64,000 nt of DNA from Loxodes magnus (lineage: Eukaryota; Ciliophora; Karyorelictea; Loxodida; Loxodidae), in the NCBI GenBank assembly GCA_946699065.1, contig CAMPDV010000447.1:1-64000 (forward strand), read 5' to 3'. Each line of letters starts with the position of its first letter. The first letter of the stretch is position 1. Of this stretch, positions 1 to 15,000 are shown in pieces. Made by a program: the position numbers and the translations under genes. The notes under the pieces are model-generated. The model saw only the letters and a list, made by a program, of their open reading frames with translations, made no database searches and was not told the DNA's origin.

Positions 1-3000
1 CTTCTCAAAACATACTCCTTAAAACTGAAACACTATCTTCTTTTCTTACTTCACTTCACTTTTATAAATACTTATTACTTCTCAAAACATACTCCTTAAA
101 ACTGAAATAATATCTTCTTTTCTTACTTCACTTCACTTTTATAAATACTTATTACTTCTCAAAACATACTTCTTAAAACTGAAATTCTTTCTTCTTTTCT
201 TACTTTACTTCACTTTTATAAATACTTATTACTTCTCAAAACATACTCCTTAAAACTGAAATTCTATTTTCTTTTCTTACTTCACTTCACTTTTCTAAAT
301 ACTTATTACTTCTCAAAACATACTCCTTAAAACTGAAATTCTATCTTCTTTTCTTACTTCACTTCACTTTTCTAAATACTTACTACTTCTCAAAACATAC
401 TCCTTAAAACTGAAATTCTATCTTCTTTTCTTACTTTACTTCACTTTTCTAAATACTTATTACTTCTCAAAACATACTCCTTAAAACTGAAATTCTATCT
501 TCTTTTCTTACTTCACTTCACTTTTATAAATACTTATTACTTCTCAAAACATACTTCTTAAAACTGAAATAATATTTTCTTTTCTTACTTCACTTCACTT
601 TTCTAAATACTTATTACTTCTCAAAACATACTCCTTAAAACTGAAATTCTAACTTCTTTTCTTACTTCACTTCACTTTTATAAATACTTATTACTTCTCA
701 AAACATACTCCTTAAAACTGAAACACTATCTTCTTTTCTTACTTCACTTCACTTTTATAAATACTTATTACTTCTCAAAACATACTCCTTAAAACTGAAA
801 TTCTATCTTCTTTTCTTACTTCACTTCACTTTTCTAAATACTTACTACTTCTCAAAACATACTCCTTAAAACTGAAATTCTATCTTCTTTTCTTACTTTA
901 CTTCACTTTTCTAAATACTTATTACTTCTCAAAACATACTCCTTAAAACTGAAATTCTATCTTCTTTTCTTACTTCACTTCACTTTTCTAAATACTTATT
1001 ACTTCTCAAAACATACTCCCTAAAACTGAAACACTATCTTCTTTTCTTACTTCACTTCACTTTTATAAATACTTATTACTTCTCAAAACATACTCCTTAA
1101 AACTGAAATTCTATCTTCTTTTCTTACTTCACTTCACTTTTCTAAATACTTATTACTTCTCAAAACATACTTCTTAAAACCGAAATTCTTTCTTCTTTTC
1201 TTACTTCACTTCACTTTTCTAAATACTTATTACTTCTCAAAACATACTCCTTAAAACTGAAATTCTTTCTTCTTTTCTTACTTCACTTCACTATTCTAAA
1301 TACTTATTACTTCTCAAAACATACTCCTTAAAACTGAAATTCTTTTTTCTTTTCTTACTTAACTTCACTTTTATAAATACTTATTACTTCTCAAAACATA
1401 CTTCTTAAAACTGAAATTCTTTCTTCTTTTCTTACTTTACTTCTTCACTTTTATAAATACTTATTACTTCTCAAAACATACTCCTTAAAACTGAAATTCT
1501 TTCTTCTTTTCTTACTTCACTTCACTTTTCTAAATACTTATTACTTCTCAAAACATACTTCTTAAAACTGAAATACTATCTTCTTTTCTTACTTCACTTC
1601 ACTTTTTTAAATACTTATTACTTCTCAAAACATACTTCTTAAAACTGAAATTCTATCTTCTTTTCTTACTTCACTTCTTCACTTTTATAAATACTTATTA
1701 CTTCTCAAAACATACTTCTTAAAACTGAAATTCTTTCTTCTTTTCTTACTTCACTTCACTTTTCTAAATACTTATTACTTCTCAAAACATACTTCTTAAA
1801 ACTGAAATTCTTTTTTCTTTTCTTACTTCACTTCTTCACTTTTATAAATACTTATTACTTCTCAAAACATACTCCTTAAAACTGAAATTCTTTCTTCTTT
1901 TCTTACTTCACTTCACTTTTCTAAATACTTATTACTTCTCAAAACATACTTCTTAAAACTGAAATACTATCTTCTTTTCTTACTTCACTTCACTTTTTTA
2001 AATACTTATTACTTCTCAAAACATACTTCTTAAAACTGAAATTCTATCTTCTTTTCTTACTTCACTTCACTTTTCTAAATACTTATTACTTCTCAAAACA
2101 TACTTCTTAAAACTGAAATTCTTTCTTCTTTTCTTACTTCACTTCACTTTTCTAAATACTTATTACTTCTCAAAACATACTTCTTAAAACTGAAATTCTA
2201 TCTTCTTTTCTTACTTCACTTCACTTTTCTAAATACTTATTACTTCTCAAAACATACTTCTTAAAACTGAAATACTATCTTCTTTTCTTACTTTACTTCA
2301 CTTTTCTAAATACTTATTACTTCTCAAAACATACTCCTTAAAACTGAAATTCTATCTTCTTTTCTTACTTCACTTCACTTTTATAAATACTTATTACTTC
2401 TCAAAACATACTCCTTAAAACTGAAATTCTATCTTCTTTCTTACTTCACTTCACTTTTCTAAATACTTATTACTTCTCAAAACATACTTCTTAAAACCGA
2501 AATTATATCTTCTTTTCTTACTTCACTTCACTTTTCTAAATACTTATTACTTCTCAAAACATACTCCTTAAAACTGAAATTCTTTCTTCTTTTCTTACTT
2601 CACTTCACTATTCTAAATACTTATTACTTCTCAAAACATACTCCTTAAAACTGAAATTCTTTTTTCTTTTCTTACTTAACTTCACTTTTATAAATACTTA
2701 TTACTTCTCAAAACATACTCCTTAAAACTGAAATAATATCTTCTTTTCTTACTTCACTTCACTTTTATAAATACTTATTACTTCTCAAAACATACTCCTT
2801 AAAACTGAAATTCTTTCTTCTTTTCTTACTTCACTTCACTTTTCTAAATACTTATTACTTCTCAAAACATACTCCTTAAAACTGAAATTCTATCTTCTTT
2901 TCTTACTTTACTTCACTTTTCTAAATACTTATTACTTCTCAAAACATACTTCTTAAAACTGAAATTCTATCTTCTTTTCTTACTTCACTTCACTTTTCTA

Positions 3001-6000
3001 AATACTTATTACTTCTCAAAACATACTCCCTAAAACTGAATCTCTATCTTCTTTTCTTACTTTACTTCACTTTTATAAATACTTATTACTTCTCAAAACA
3101 TACTCCTTAAAACTGAAATTCTATCTTCTTTTCTTACTTCACTTCACTTTTCTAAATACTTATTACTTCTCAAAACATACTTCTTAAAACTGAAATTCTA
3201 ACTTCTTTTCTTACTTCACTTCACTTTTCTAAATACTTATTACTTCTCAAAACATACTCCTTAAAACTGAAATTCTTTCTTCTTTTCTTACTTCACTTCA
3301 CTTTTCTAAATACTTATTACTTCTCAAAACATACTCCTTAAAACTGAAATTCTATTTTCTTTTCTTACTTCACTTCACTCTTATAAATACTTATTACTTC
3401 TCAAAACATACTTCTTAAAACTGAAATTCTATCTTCTTTTCTTACTTCACTTCACTTTTCTAAATACTTATTACTTCTCAAAACATACTCCTTAAAACTG
3501 AAATTCTATCTTCTTTTCTTACTTCACTTCACTTTTATAAATACTTATTACTTCTCAAAACATACTTCTTAAAACTGAAATTCTTTCTTCTTTTCTTACT
3601 TCACTTCACTTTTCTAAATACTTATTACTTCTCAAAACATACTTCTTAAAACTGAAATTCTATCTTCTTTTCTTACTTCACTTCACTTTTCTAAATACTT
3701 ATTACTTCTCAAAACATACTCCTTAAAACTGAAATTCTATCTTCTTTTCTTACTTCACTTCACTTTTCTAAATACTTATTACTTCTCAAAACATACTCCT
3801 TAAAACTGAAATTCTTTTTTCTTTTCTTACTTCACTTCACTTTTATAAATACTTATTACTTCTCAAAACATACTCCTTAAAACTGAAATTCTTTCTTCTT
3901 TTCTTACTTCACTTCACTTTTATAAATACTTATTACTTCTCAAAACATACTCCTTAAAACTGAAATTCTATCTTCTTTTCTTACTTCACTTCACTTTTCT
4001 AAATACTTATTACTTCTCAAAACATACTCCTTAAAACTGAAATTCTATCTTCTTTTCTTACTTCACTTCACTTTTCTAAATACTTACTACTTCTCAAAAC
4101 ATACTCCTTAAAACTGAAATTCTTTCTTCTTTTCTTACTTCACTTCACTTTTCTAAATACTTATTACTTCTCAAAACATACTCCTTAAAACTGAAATTCT
4201 ATCTTCTTTTCTTACTTCACTTCACTTTTATAAATACTTATTACTTCTCAAAACATACTCCTTAAAACTGAAATACTATCTTCTTTTCTTACTTCACTTC
4301 ACTTTTCTAAATACTTATTACTTCTCAAAACATACTCCCTAAAACTGAAATAATATCTTCTTTTCTTACTTTACTTCACTTTTCTAAATACTTATTAATT
4401 CTCAAAACATACTCCTTAAAACTGAAATTCTTTTTATTTTCTTACTTCACTTCACTTTTATAAATACTTATTACTTCTCAAAACATACTCCCTAAAACTG
4501 AAACACTATCTTCTTTTCTTACTTCACTTCACTTTTATAAATACTTATTACTTCTCAAAACATACTTCTTAAAACTGAAATTATATCTTCTTTTCTTACT
4601 TCACTTCACTTTTCTAAATACTTATTACTTCTCAAAACATACACTTAAAACTGAAAGTCTATCTTCTTTTCTTACTTCACTTCTTCACTTTTATAAATAC
4701 TTATTACTTCTCAAAACATACTCCTTAAAACTGAAATTCTAACTTCTTTTCTTACTTCACTTCACTTTTATAAATACTTATTACTTCTCAAAACATACTC
4801 CCTAAAACTGAAATAATATCTTCTTTTCTTACTTTACTTCACTTTTCTAAATACTTATTAATTCTCAAAACATACTCCTTAAAACTGAAATTCTATCTTC
4901 TTTTCTTACTTCACTTCACTTTTCTAAATACTTATTACTTCTCAAAACATACTCCTTAAAACTGAAATTCTATCTTCTTTTCTTACTTCACTTCACTTTT
5001 CTAAATACTTATTACTTCTCAAAACATACTCCTTAAAACTGAAACACTATCTTCTTTTCTTACTTCACTTCATTTTTTAAATACTTATTATTTCTCAAAA
5101 CATACTTCTTAAAACTGAAATTCTATCTTCTTTTCATACTTCACTTCACTTTTCTAAATACTTATTACTTCTCAAAACATACTCCTTAAAACTGAAATTC
5201 TATCTTCTTTTCTTACTTCACTTCACTTTTCTAAATACTTATTACTTCTCAAAACATACTCCTTAAAACTGAAATTCTATCTTCTTTTCTTACTTCACTT
5301 CTTCACTTTTATAAATACTTATTACTTCTCAAAACATACTCCTTAAAATGGAAATTCTTTCTTCTTTTCTTACTTCACTTCACTTTTCTAAATACTTATT
5401 ACTTCTCAAAACATACTCCTTAAAACTGAAATTCTTTCTTCTTTTCTTACTTCACTTCACTTTTATAAATACTTATTACTTCTCAAAACATACTTCTTAA
5501 AACTGAAATTATATCTTCTTTTCTTACTTCACTTCACTTTTCTAAATACTTATTACTTCTCAAAACATACACTTAAAACTGAAAGTCTATCTTCTTTTCT
5601 TACTTCACTTCACTTTTCTAAATACTTATTACTTCTCAAAACATACTCCTTAAAACTGAAATTCTTTCTTCTTTTCTTACTTCACTTCACTTTTCTAAAT
5701 ACTTATTACTTCTCAAAACATACTTCTTAAAACTGAAATTCTTTCTTCTTTTCTTACTTTACTTGACTTTTATAAATACTTATTACTTCTCAAAACATAC
5801 TCCTTAAAACTGAAATTCTATCTTCTTTTCTTACTTCACTTCACTTTTCTAAATACTTATTACTTCTCAAAACATACTCCTTAAAACTGAAATTCTAACT
5901 TCTTTTCTTACTTCACTTCACTTTTCTAAATACTTATTACTTCTCAAAACATACTCCCTAAAACTGAAATAATATCTTCTTTTCTTACTTTACTTCACTT

Positions 6001-9000
6001 TTCTAAATACTTATTAATTCTCAAAACATACTCCTTAAAACTGAAATTCTTTCTTCTTTTCTTACTTCACTTCACTTTTCTAAATACTTATTACTTCTCA
6101 AAACATACTCCTTAAAACTGAAATTCTTTTTATTTTCTTACTTCACTTCACTTTTATAAATACTTATTACTTCTCAAAACATACTCCTTAAAACTGAAAT
6201 TCTAACTTCTTTTCTTACTTCACTTCACTTTTATAAATACTTATTACTTCTCAAAACATACTCCCTAAAACTGAAATAATATCTTCTTTTCTTACTTTAC
6301 TTCACTTTTCTAAATACTTATTAATTCTCAAAACATACTCCTTAAAACTGAAATTCTAACTTCTTTTCTTACTTCACTTCACTTTTCTAAATACTTATTA
6401 CTTCTCAAAACATACTCCTTAAAACTGAAATTCTATCTTCTTTTCTTACTTCACTTCTTCACTTTTATAAATACTTATTACTTCTCAAAACATACTCCTT
6501 AAAACTGAAATTCTTTTTTCTTTTCTTACTTCACTTCACTTTTCTAAATACTTATTACTTCTCAAAACATACTCCTTAAAACTGAAATACTATCTTCTTT
6601 TCTTACTTCACTTCACTTTTCTAAATACTTATTACTTCTCAAAACATACTCCCTAAGACTGAAATTCTTTCTTCTTTTCTTACTTTACTTCTTCACTTTT
6701 CTAAATACTTATTACTTCTCAAAACATACTCCTTAAAACTGAAATTCTTTTTTATTTTCTTACTTCACTTCACTTTTCTAAATACTTATTACTTCTCAAA
6801 ACATACTCCCTAAAACTGAAACACTATCTTCTTTTCTTACTTCACTTCACTTTTCTAAATACTTATTAATTCTCAAAACATACTCCTTAAAACTGAAATT
6901 CTTTCTTCTTTTCTTACTTCACTTCACTTTTCTAAATACTTATTACTTCTCAAAACATACTTCTTAAAACTGAAATACTATCTTCTTTTCTTACTTCACT
7001 TCACTTTTCTAAATACTTATTACTTCTCAAAACATACTCCTTAAAACTGAAATTCTATCTTCTTTTCTTACTTCACTTCATTTTTTAAATACTTACTACT
7101 TCTCAAAACATACTCCTTAAAACTGAAAGTCTATCTTCTTTTCTTACTTCACTTCACTTTTCTAAATACTTACTACTTCTCAAAACATACTCCTTAAAAC
7201 TGAAATTCTTTCTTCTTTTCTTACTTTACTTCACTTTTCTAAATACTTTTTAATTCTCAAAACATACTCCTTAAAACTGAAATTCTTTCTTCTTTTCTTA
7301 CTTCACTTCACTTTTCTAAATACTTATTACTTCTCAAAACATACTCCTTAAAACTGAAATTCTATCTTCTTTTCTTACTTCACTTCACTTTTCTAAATAC
7401 TTATTACTTCTCAAAACATACTCCTTAAAACTGAAATTCTATCTTCTTTTCTTACTTTACTTCACCTTTCTAAATACTTACTACTTCTCAAAACATACTC
7501 CTTAAAACTGAAATTCTTTTTTATTTTCTTACTTCACTTCACTTTTCTAAATACTTATTACTTCTCAAAACATACTCCTTAAAACTGGAAATTCTTTTTT
7601 CTTTTCTTACTTCACTTCACTTTTCTAAATACTTATTACTTCTCAAAACATACTCCTTAAAACTGAAACACTATCTTCTTTTCTTACTTCACTTCACTTT
7701 TCTAAATACTTATTAATTCTCAAAACATACTCCTTAAAACTGAAATTCTTTCTTCTTTTCTTACTTCACTTCACTTTTCTAAATACTTATTACTTCTCAA
7801 AACATACTTCTTAAAACTGAAATACTATCTTCTTTTCTTACTTCACTTCACTTTTCTAAATACTTATTACTTCTCAAAACATACTCCTTAAAACTGAAAT
7901 TCTATCTTCTTTTCTTACTTCACTTCACTTTTCTAAATACTTACTACTTCTCAAAACATACTCCTTAAAACTGAAAGTCTATCTTCTTTTCTTACTTCAC
8001 TTCACTTTTCTAAATACTTACTACTTCTCAAAACATACTCCTTAAAACTGAAATTCTTTCTTCTTTTCTTACTTTACTTCACTTTTCTAAATACTTTTTA
8101 ATTCTCAAAACATACTCCTTAAAACTGAAATTCTTTCTTCTTTTCTTACTTCACTTCACTTTTCTAAATACTTATTACTTCTCAAAACATACTCCTTAAA
8201 ACTGAAATTCTATCTTCTTTTCTTACTTCACTTCACTTTTCTAAATACTTATTACTTCTCAAAACATACTCCTTAAAACTGAAATTCTTTCTTCTTTTCT
8301 TACTTTACTTCACTTTTCTAAATACTTATTACTTCTCAAAACATACTCCTTAAAACTGAAATTCTTTTTTATTTTCTTACTTCACTTCACTTTTCTAAAT
8401 ACTTATTACTTCTCAAAACATACTCCTTAAAATGGAAATTCTTTTTTCTTTTCTTACTTCACTTCACTTTTCTAAATACTTATTACTTCTCAAAACATAC
8501 TCCTTAAAACTGAAACACTATCTTCTTTTCTTACTTTACTTCACTTTTATAAATACTTATTACTTCTCAAAACATACTCCTTAAAACTGAAATAATATCT
8601 TCTTTTCTCACTTCACTTCACTTTTCTAAATACTTATTACTTCTCAAAACATACTTCTTAAAACTGAATCTCTATCTTCTTTTCTTACTTCACTTCACTT
8701 TTCTAAATACTTATTATTTCTCAAAACATACTCCTTAAAACTGAAAGTCTATCTTCTTTTCTTACTTCACTTCACTTTTCTAAATACTTATTACTTCTCA
8801 AAACATACTCCTTAAAACTGAAATTCTAACTTCTTTTCTTACTTTACTTCACTTTTCTAAATACTTATTACTTCTCAAAACATACTCCTTAAAACTGAAA
8901 TTCTTTCTTCTTTTCTTACTTCACTTCACTTTTATAAATACTTATTACTTCTCAAAACATACTCCTTAAAACTGAAATTCTATCTTCTTTTCTTACTTCA

Positions 9001-12000
9001 CTTGACTTTTCTAAATACTTATTACTTCTCAAAACATACTTCTTAAAACTGAAACACTATCTTCTTTTCTTACTTCACTTCATTTTTTAAATACTTATTA
9101 TTTCTCAAAACATACTCCTTAAAACTGAAATTCTTTCTTCTTTTCTTACTTTACTTCACTTTTCTAAATACTTTTTAATTCTCAAAACATACTCCTTAAA
9201 ACTGAAATTCTATCTTCTTTTCTTACTTCACTTCACTTTTCTAAATACTTATTACTTCTCAAAACATACTCCTTAAAACTGAAATTCTATCTTCTTTTCT
9301 TACTTTACTTCACCTTTCTAAATACTTATTACTTCTCAAAACATACTCCTTAAAACTGAAATTCTTTTTTATTTTCTTACTTCACTTCACTTTTCTAAAT
9401 ACTTTTTAATTCTCAAAACATACTCCTTAAAACTGAAATTCTATCTTCTTTTCTTACTTCACTTCACTTTTCTAAATACTTATTACTTCTCAAAACATAC
9501 TCCTTAAAACTGAAATTCTATCTTCTTTTCTTACTTCACTTCACTTTTATAAATACTTATTACTTCTCAAAACATACTTCTTAAAACTGAAATTATATCT
9601 TCTTTTCTTACTTCACTTCACTTTTCTAAATACTTATTACTTCTCAAAACATACTTCTTAAAACTGAAACACTATCTTCTTTTCTTACTTCACTTCACTT
9701 TTATAAATACTTATTATTTCTCAAAACATACTCCTTAAAACTGAAATTCTTTCTTCTTTTCTTACTTTACTTCACTTTTCTAAATACTTTTTAATTCTCA
9801 AAACATACTCCTTAAAACTGAAATTCTATCTTCTTTTCTTACTTCACTTCACTTTTCTAAATACTTATTACTTCTCAAAACATACTCCTTAAAACTGAAA
9901 TTCTATCTTCTTTTCTTACTTCACTTCACTTTTCTAAATACTTATTACTTCTCAAAACATACTCCTTAAAACTGAAATTCTATCTTCTTTTCTTACTTTA
10001 CTTCACCTTTCTAAATACTTACTACTTCTCAAAACATACTCCTTAAAACTGAAATTCTTTTTTATTTTCTTACTTCACTTCACTTTTCTAAATACTTTTT
10101 AATTCTCAAAACATACTCCTTAAAACTGAAATTCTATCTTCTTTTCTTACTTCACTTCACTTTTCTAAATACTTATTACTTCTCAAAACATACTCCTTAA
10201 AACTGAAATTCTATCTTCTTTTCTTACTTCACTTCACTTTTATAAATACTTATTACTTCTCAAAACATACTTCTTAAAACTGAAATTATATCTTCTTTTC
10301 TTACTTCACTTCACTTTTCTAAATACTTATTACTTCTCAAAACATACTTCTTAAAACTGAAACACTATCTTCTTTTCTTACTTCACTTCACTTTTATAAA
10401 TACTTATTACTTCTCAAAACATACTCCTTAAAACTGAAAGTCTATCTTCTTTTCTTACTTCACTTCACTTTTCTAAATACTTATTACTTCTCAAAACATA
10501 CTCCTTAAAACTGAAATTCTAACTTCTTTTCTTACTTTACTTCACTTTTATAAATACTTATTACTTCTCAAAACATACTCCTTAAAACTGAAATAATATC
10601 TTCTTTTCTCACTTCACTTCACTTTTCTAAATACTTATTACTTCTCAAAACATACTCCTTAAAACTGAAATTCTTTTTTCTTTTCTTACTTCACTTCACT
10701 TTTCTAAATACTTATTACTTCTCAAAACATACTTCTTAAAACTGAAACACTATCTTCTTTTCTTACTTCACTTCATTTTTTAAATACTTATTATTTCTCA
10801 AAACATACTCCTTAAAACTGAAAGTCTATCTTCTTTTCTTACTTCACTTCACTTTTCTAAATACTTATTACTTCTCAAAACATACTCCTTAAAACTGAAA
10901 TTCTAACTTCTTTTCTTACTTTACTTCACTTTTCTAAATACTTATTACTTCTCAAAACATACTCCTTAAAACTGAAATTCTTTCTTCTTTTCTTACTTCA
11001 CTTCACTTTTATAAATACTTATTACTTCTCAAAACATACTCCTTAAAACTGAAATTCTATCTTCTTTTCTTACTTCACTTGACTTTTCTAAATACTTATT
11101 ACTTCTCAAAACATACTCCTAAAACTGAAATTCTATCTTCTTTTCTTACTTCACTTCTTCACTTTTATAAATACTTATTACTTCTCAAAACATACTCCTT
11201 AAAATGGAAATTCTTTCTTCTTTTCTTACTTCACTTCACTTTTCTAAATACTTATTACTTCTCAAAACATACTCCTTAAAACTGAAATACTATCTTCTTT
11301 TCTTACTTCACTTGACTTTTCTAAATACTTATTACTTCTCAAAACATACTCCTTAAAACTGAAATTCTATCTTCTTTTCTTACTTCACTTCACTTTTCTA
11401 AATACTTATTACTTCTCAAAACATACTCCTTAAAACTGAAATTCTATCTTCTTTTCTTACTTCACTTCATTTTTTAAATACTTATTATTTCTCAAAACAT
11501 ACTCCTTAAAACTGAAAGTCTATCTTCTTTTCTTACTTCACTTCACTTTTCTAAATACTTATTACTTCTCAAAACATACTCCTTAAAACTGAAATTCTTT
11601 CTTCTTTTCTTACTTCACTTCACTTTTCTAAATACTTATTACTTCTCAAAACATACTCCTTAAAACTGAAATTCTTTTTTCTTTTCTTACTTCACTTCAC
11701 TTTTCTAAATACTTACTACTTCTCAAAACATACTCCTTAAAACTGAAATTCTTTCTTCTTTTCTTACTTCACTTCACTTTTCTAAATACTTATTACTTCT
11801 CAAAACATACTTCTTAAAACTGAAATTCTATCTTCTTTTCTTACTTCACTTCACTTTTCTAAATACTTACTACTTCTCAAAACATACTCCTTAAAACTGA
11901 AATTCTTTTTTATTTTCTTACTTCACTTCACTTTTCTAAATACTTATTACTTCTCAAAACATACTCCTTAAAATGGAAATTCTATCTTCTTTTCTTACTT

Positions 12001-15000
12001 CACTTCACTTTTCTAAATACTTATTACTTCTCAAAACATACTTCTTAAAACTGAAATTCTTTTTTCTTTTCTTACTTTACTTCACTTTTCTAAATACTTA
12101 CTACTTCTCAAAACATACTCCTTAAAACTGAAATTCTATCTTCTTTTCTTACTTCACTTCACTTTTCTAAATACTTATTACTTCTCAAAACATACTCCTT
12201 AAAACTGAAATTCTATCTTCTTTTCTTACTTCACTTCACTTTTATAAATACTTATTACTTCTCAAAACATACTTCTTAAAACTGAAATTCTTTCTTCTTT
12301 TCTTACTTCACTTGACTTTTCTAAATATTTATTACTTCTCAAAACATACTTCTTAAAACTGAAATTCTATCTTCTTTTCTTACTTCACTTCACTTTTCTA
12401 AATACTTATTACTTCTCAAAACATACTTCTTAAAACTGAAATTCTATCTTCTTTTCTTACTTCACTTCACTTTTCTAAATACTTACTACTTCTCAAAACA
12501 TACTCCTTAAAACTGAAATTCTTTTTTATTTTCTTACTTCACTTCACTTTTCTAAATACTTATTACTTCTCAAAACATACTCCTTAAAATGGAAATTCTT
12601 TTTTCTTTTCTTACTTCACTTCACTTTTCTAAATACTTATTACTTCTCAAAACATACTCCTTAAAACTGAAATTCTATCTTCTTTTCTTACTTCACTTCA
12701 CTTTTCTAAATACTTATTACTTCTCAAAACATACTCCTTAAAACTGAAATTCTATCTTCTTTTCTTACTTCACTTCACTTTTCTAAATACTTACTACTTC
12801 TCAAAACATACTCCTTAAAACTGAAATTCTTTCTTCTTTTCTTACTTCACTTGACTTTTCTAAATACTTATTACTTCTCAAAACATACTCCTTAAAACTG
12901 AAATTCTTTCTTCTTTTCTTACTTCACTTCACTTTTCTAAATACTTATTACTTCTCAAAACATACTCCCTAAAACTGAAACACTATCTTCTTTTCTTACT
13001 TCACTTCACTTTTCTAAATACTTATTACTTCTCAAAACATACTCCTTAAAACTGAAATTCTATCTTCTTTTCTTACTTCACTTCACTTTTCTAAATACTT
13101 ACTACTTCTCAAAACATACTCCTTAAAACTGAAATTCTTTTTTATTTTCTTACTTCACTTCACTTTTCTAAATACTTATTACTTCTCAAAACATACTCCT
13201 TAAAATGGAAATTCTTTTTTCTTTTCTTACTTCACTTCACTTTTCTAAATACTTATTAATTCTCAAAACATACTCCTTAAAACTGAAATTCTATCTTCTT
13301 TTCTTACTTCACTTCACTTTTCTAAATACTTATTAATTCTCAAAACATACTCCTTAAAACTGAAATTCTATCTTCTTTTCTTACTTCACTTCACTTTTAT
13401 AAATACTTATTACTTCTCAAAACATACTTCTTAAAACTGAAATTATATCTTCTTTTCTTACTTCACTTCACTTTTCTAAATACTTATTACTTCTCAAAAC
13501 ATACTTCTTAAAACTGAAACACTATCTTCTTTTCTTACTTCACTTCATTTTTTAAATACTTATTATTTCTCAAAACATACTCCTTAAAACTGAAAGTCTA
13601 TCTTCTTTTCTTACTTCACTTCACTTTTCTAAATACTTATTACTTCTCAAAACATACTCCTTAAAACTGAAATTCTTTTTTATTTTCTTACTTCACTTCA
13701 CTTTTCTAAATACTTATTACTTCTCAAAACATACTCCTTAAAATGGAAATTCTTTTTTCTTTTCTTACTTCACTTCACTTTTCTAAATACTTATTAATTC
13801 TCAAAACATACTCCTTAAAACTGAAATTCTATCTTCTTTTCTTACTTCACTTCACTTTTCTAAATACTTTTTAATTCTCAAAACATACTCCTTAAAACTG
13901 AAATTCTTTCTTCTTTTCTTACTTCACTTCACTTTTCTAAATACTTATTAATTCTCAAAACATACTCCTTAAAACTGAAATTCTATCTTCTTTTCTTACT
14001 TCACTTCACTTTTATAAATACTTATTACTTCTCAAAACATACTTCTTAAAACTGAAATTATATCTTCTTTTCTTACTTCACTTCACTTTTCTAAATACTT
14101 ATTACTTCTCAAAACATACTTCTTAAAACTGAAACACTATCTTCTTTTCTTACTTCACTTCATTTTTTAAATACTTATTATTTCTCAAAACATACTCCTT
14201 AAAACTGAAAGTCTATCTTCTTTTCTTACTTCACTTCACTTTTCTAAATACTTACTACTTCTCAAAACATACTCCTTAAAACTGAAATTCTTTTTTATTT
14301 TCTTACTTCACTTCACTTTTCTAAATACTTATTACTTCTCAAAACATACTCCTTAAAATGGAAATTCTTTTTTCTTTTCTTACTTCACTTCACTTTTCTA
14401 AATACTTATTAATTCTCAAAACATACTCCTTAAAACTGAAATTCTATCTTCTTTTCTTACTTCACTTCACTTTTCTAAATACTTTTTAATTCTCAAAACA
14501 TACTCCTTAAAACTGAAATTCTTTCTTCTTTTCTTACTTCACTTCACTTTTCTAAATACTTATTACTTCTCAAAACATACTCCTTAAAACTGAAATTCTA
14601 TCTTCTTTTCTTACTTCACTTGACTTTTCTAAATACTTATTACTTCTCAAAACATACTCCTTAAAACTGAAATTCTATCTTCTTTTCTTACTTCACTTCT
14701 TCACTTTTATAAATACTTATTACTTCTCAAAACATACTCCTTAAAATGGAAATTCTTTCTTCTTTTCTTACTTCACTTCACTTTTCTAAATACTTATTAC
14801 TTCTCAAAACATACTCCTTAAAACTGAAATACTATCTTCTTTTCTTACTTCACTTGACTTTTCTAAATACTTATTACTTCTCAAAACATACTCCTTAAAA
14901 CTGAAACACTATCTTCTTTTCTTACTTCACTTCACTTTTCTAAATACTTATTACTTCTCAAAACATACTCCTTAAAACTGAAATTCTATCTTCTTTTCTT

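Noticed and set aside
11079..11279. Repeat-protein ORF inside the satellite
   Set aside because: Unit length is not divisible by three, the ORF depends on rare indels, and no other unit keeps the frame.
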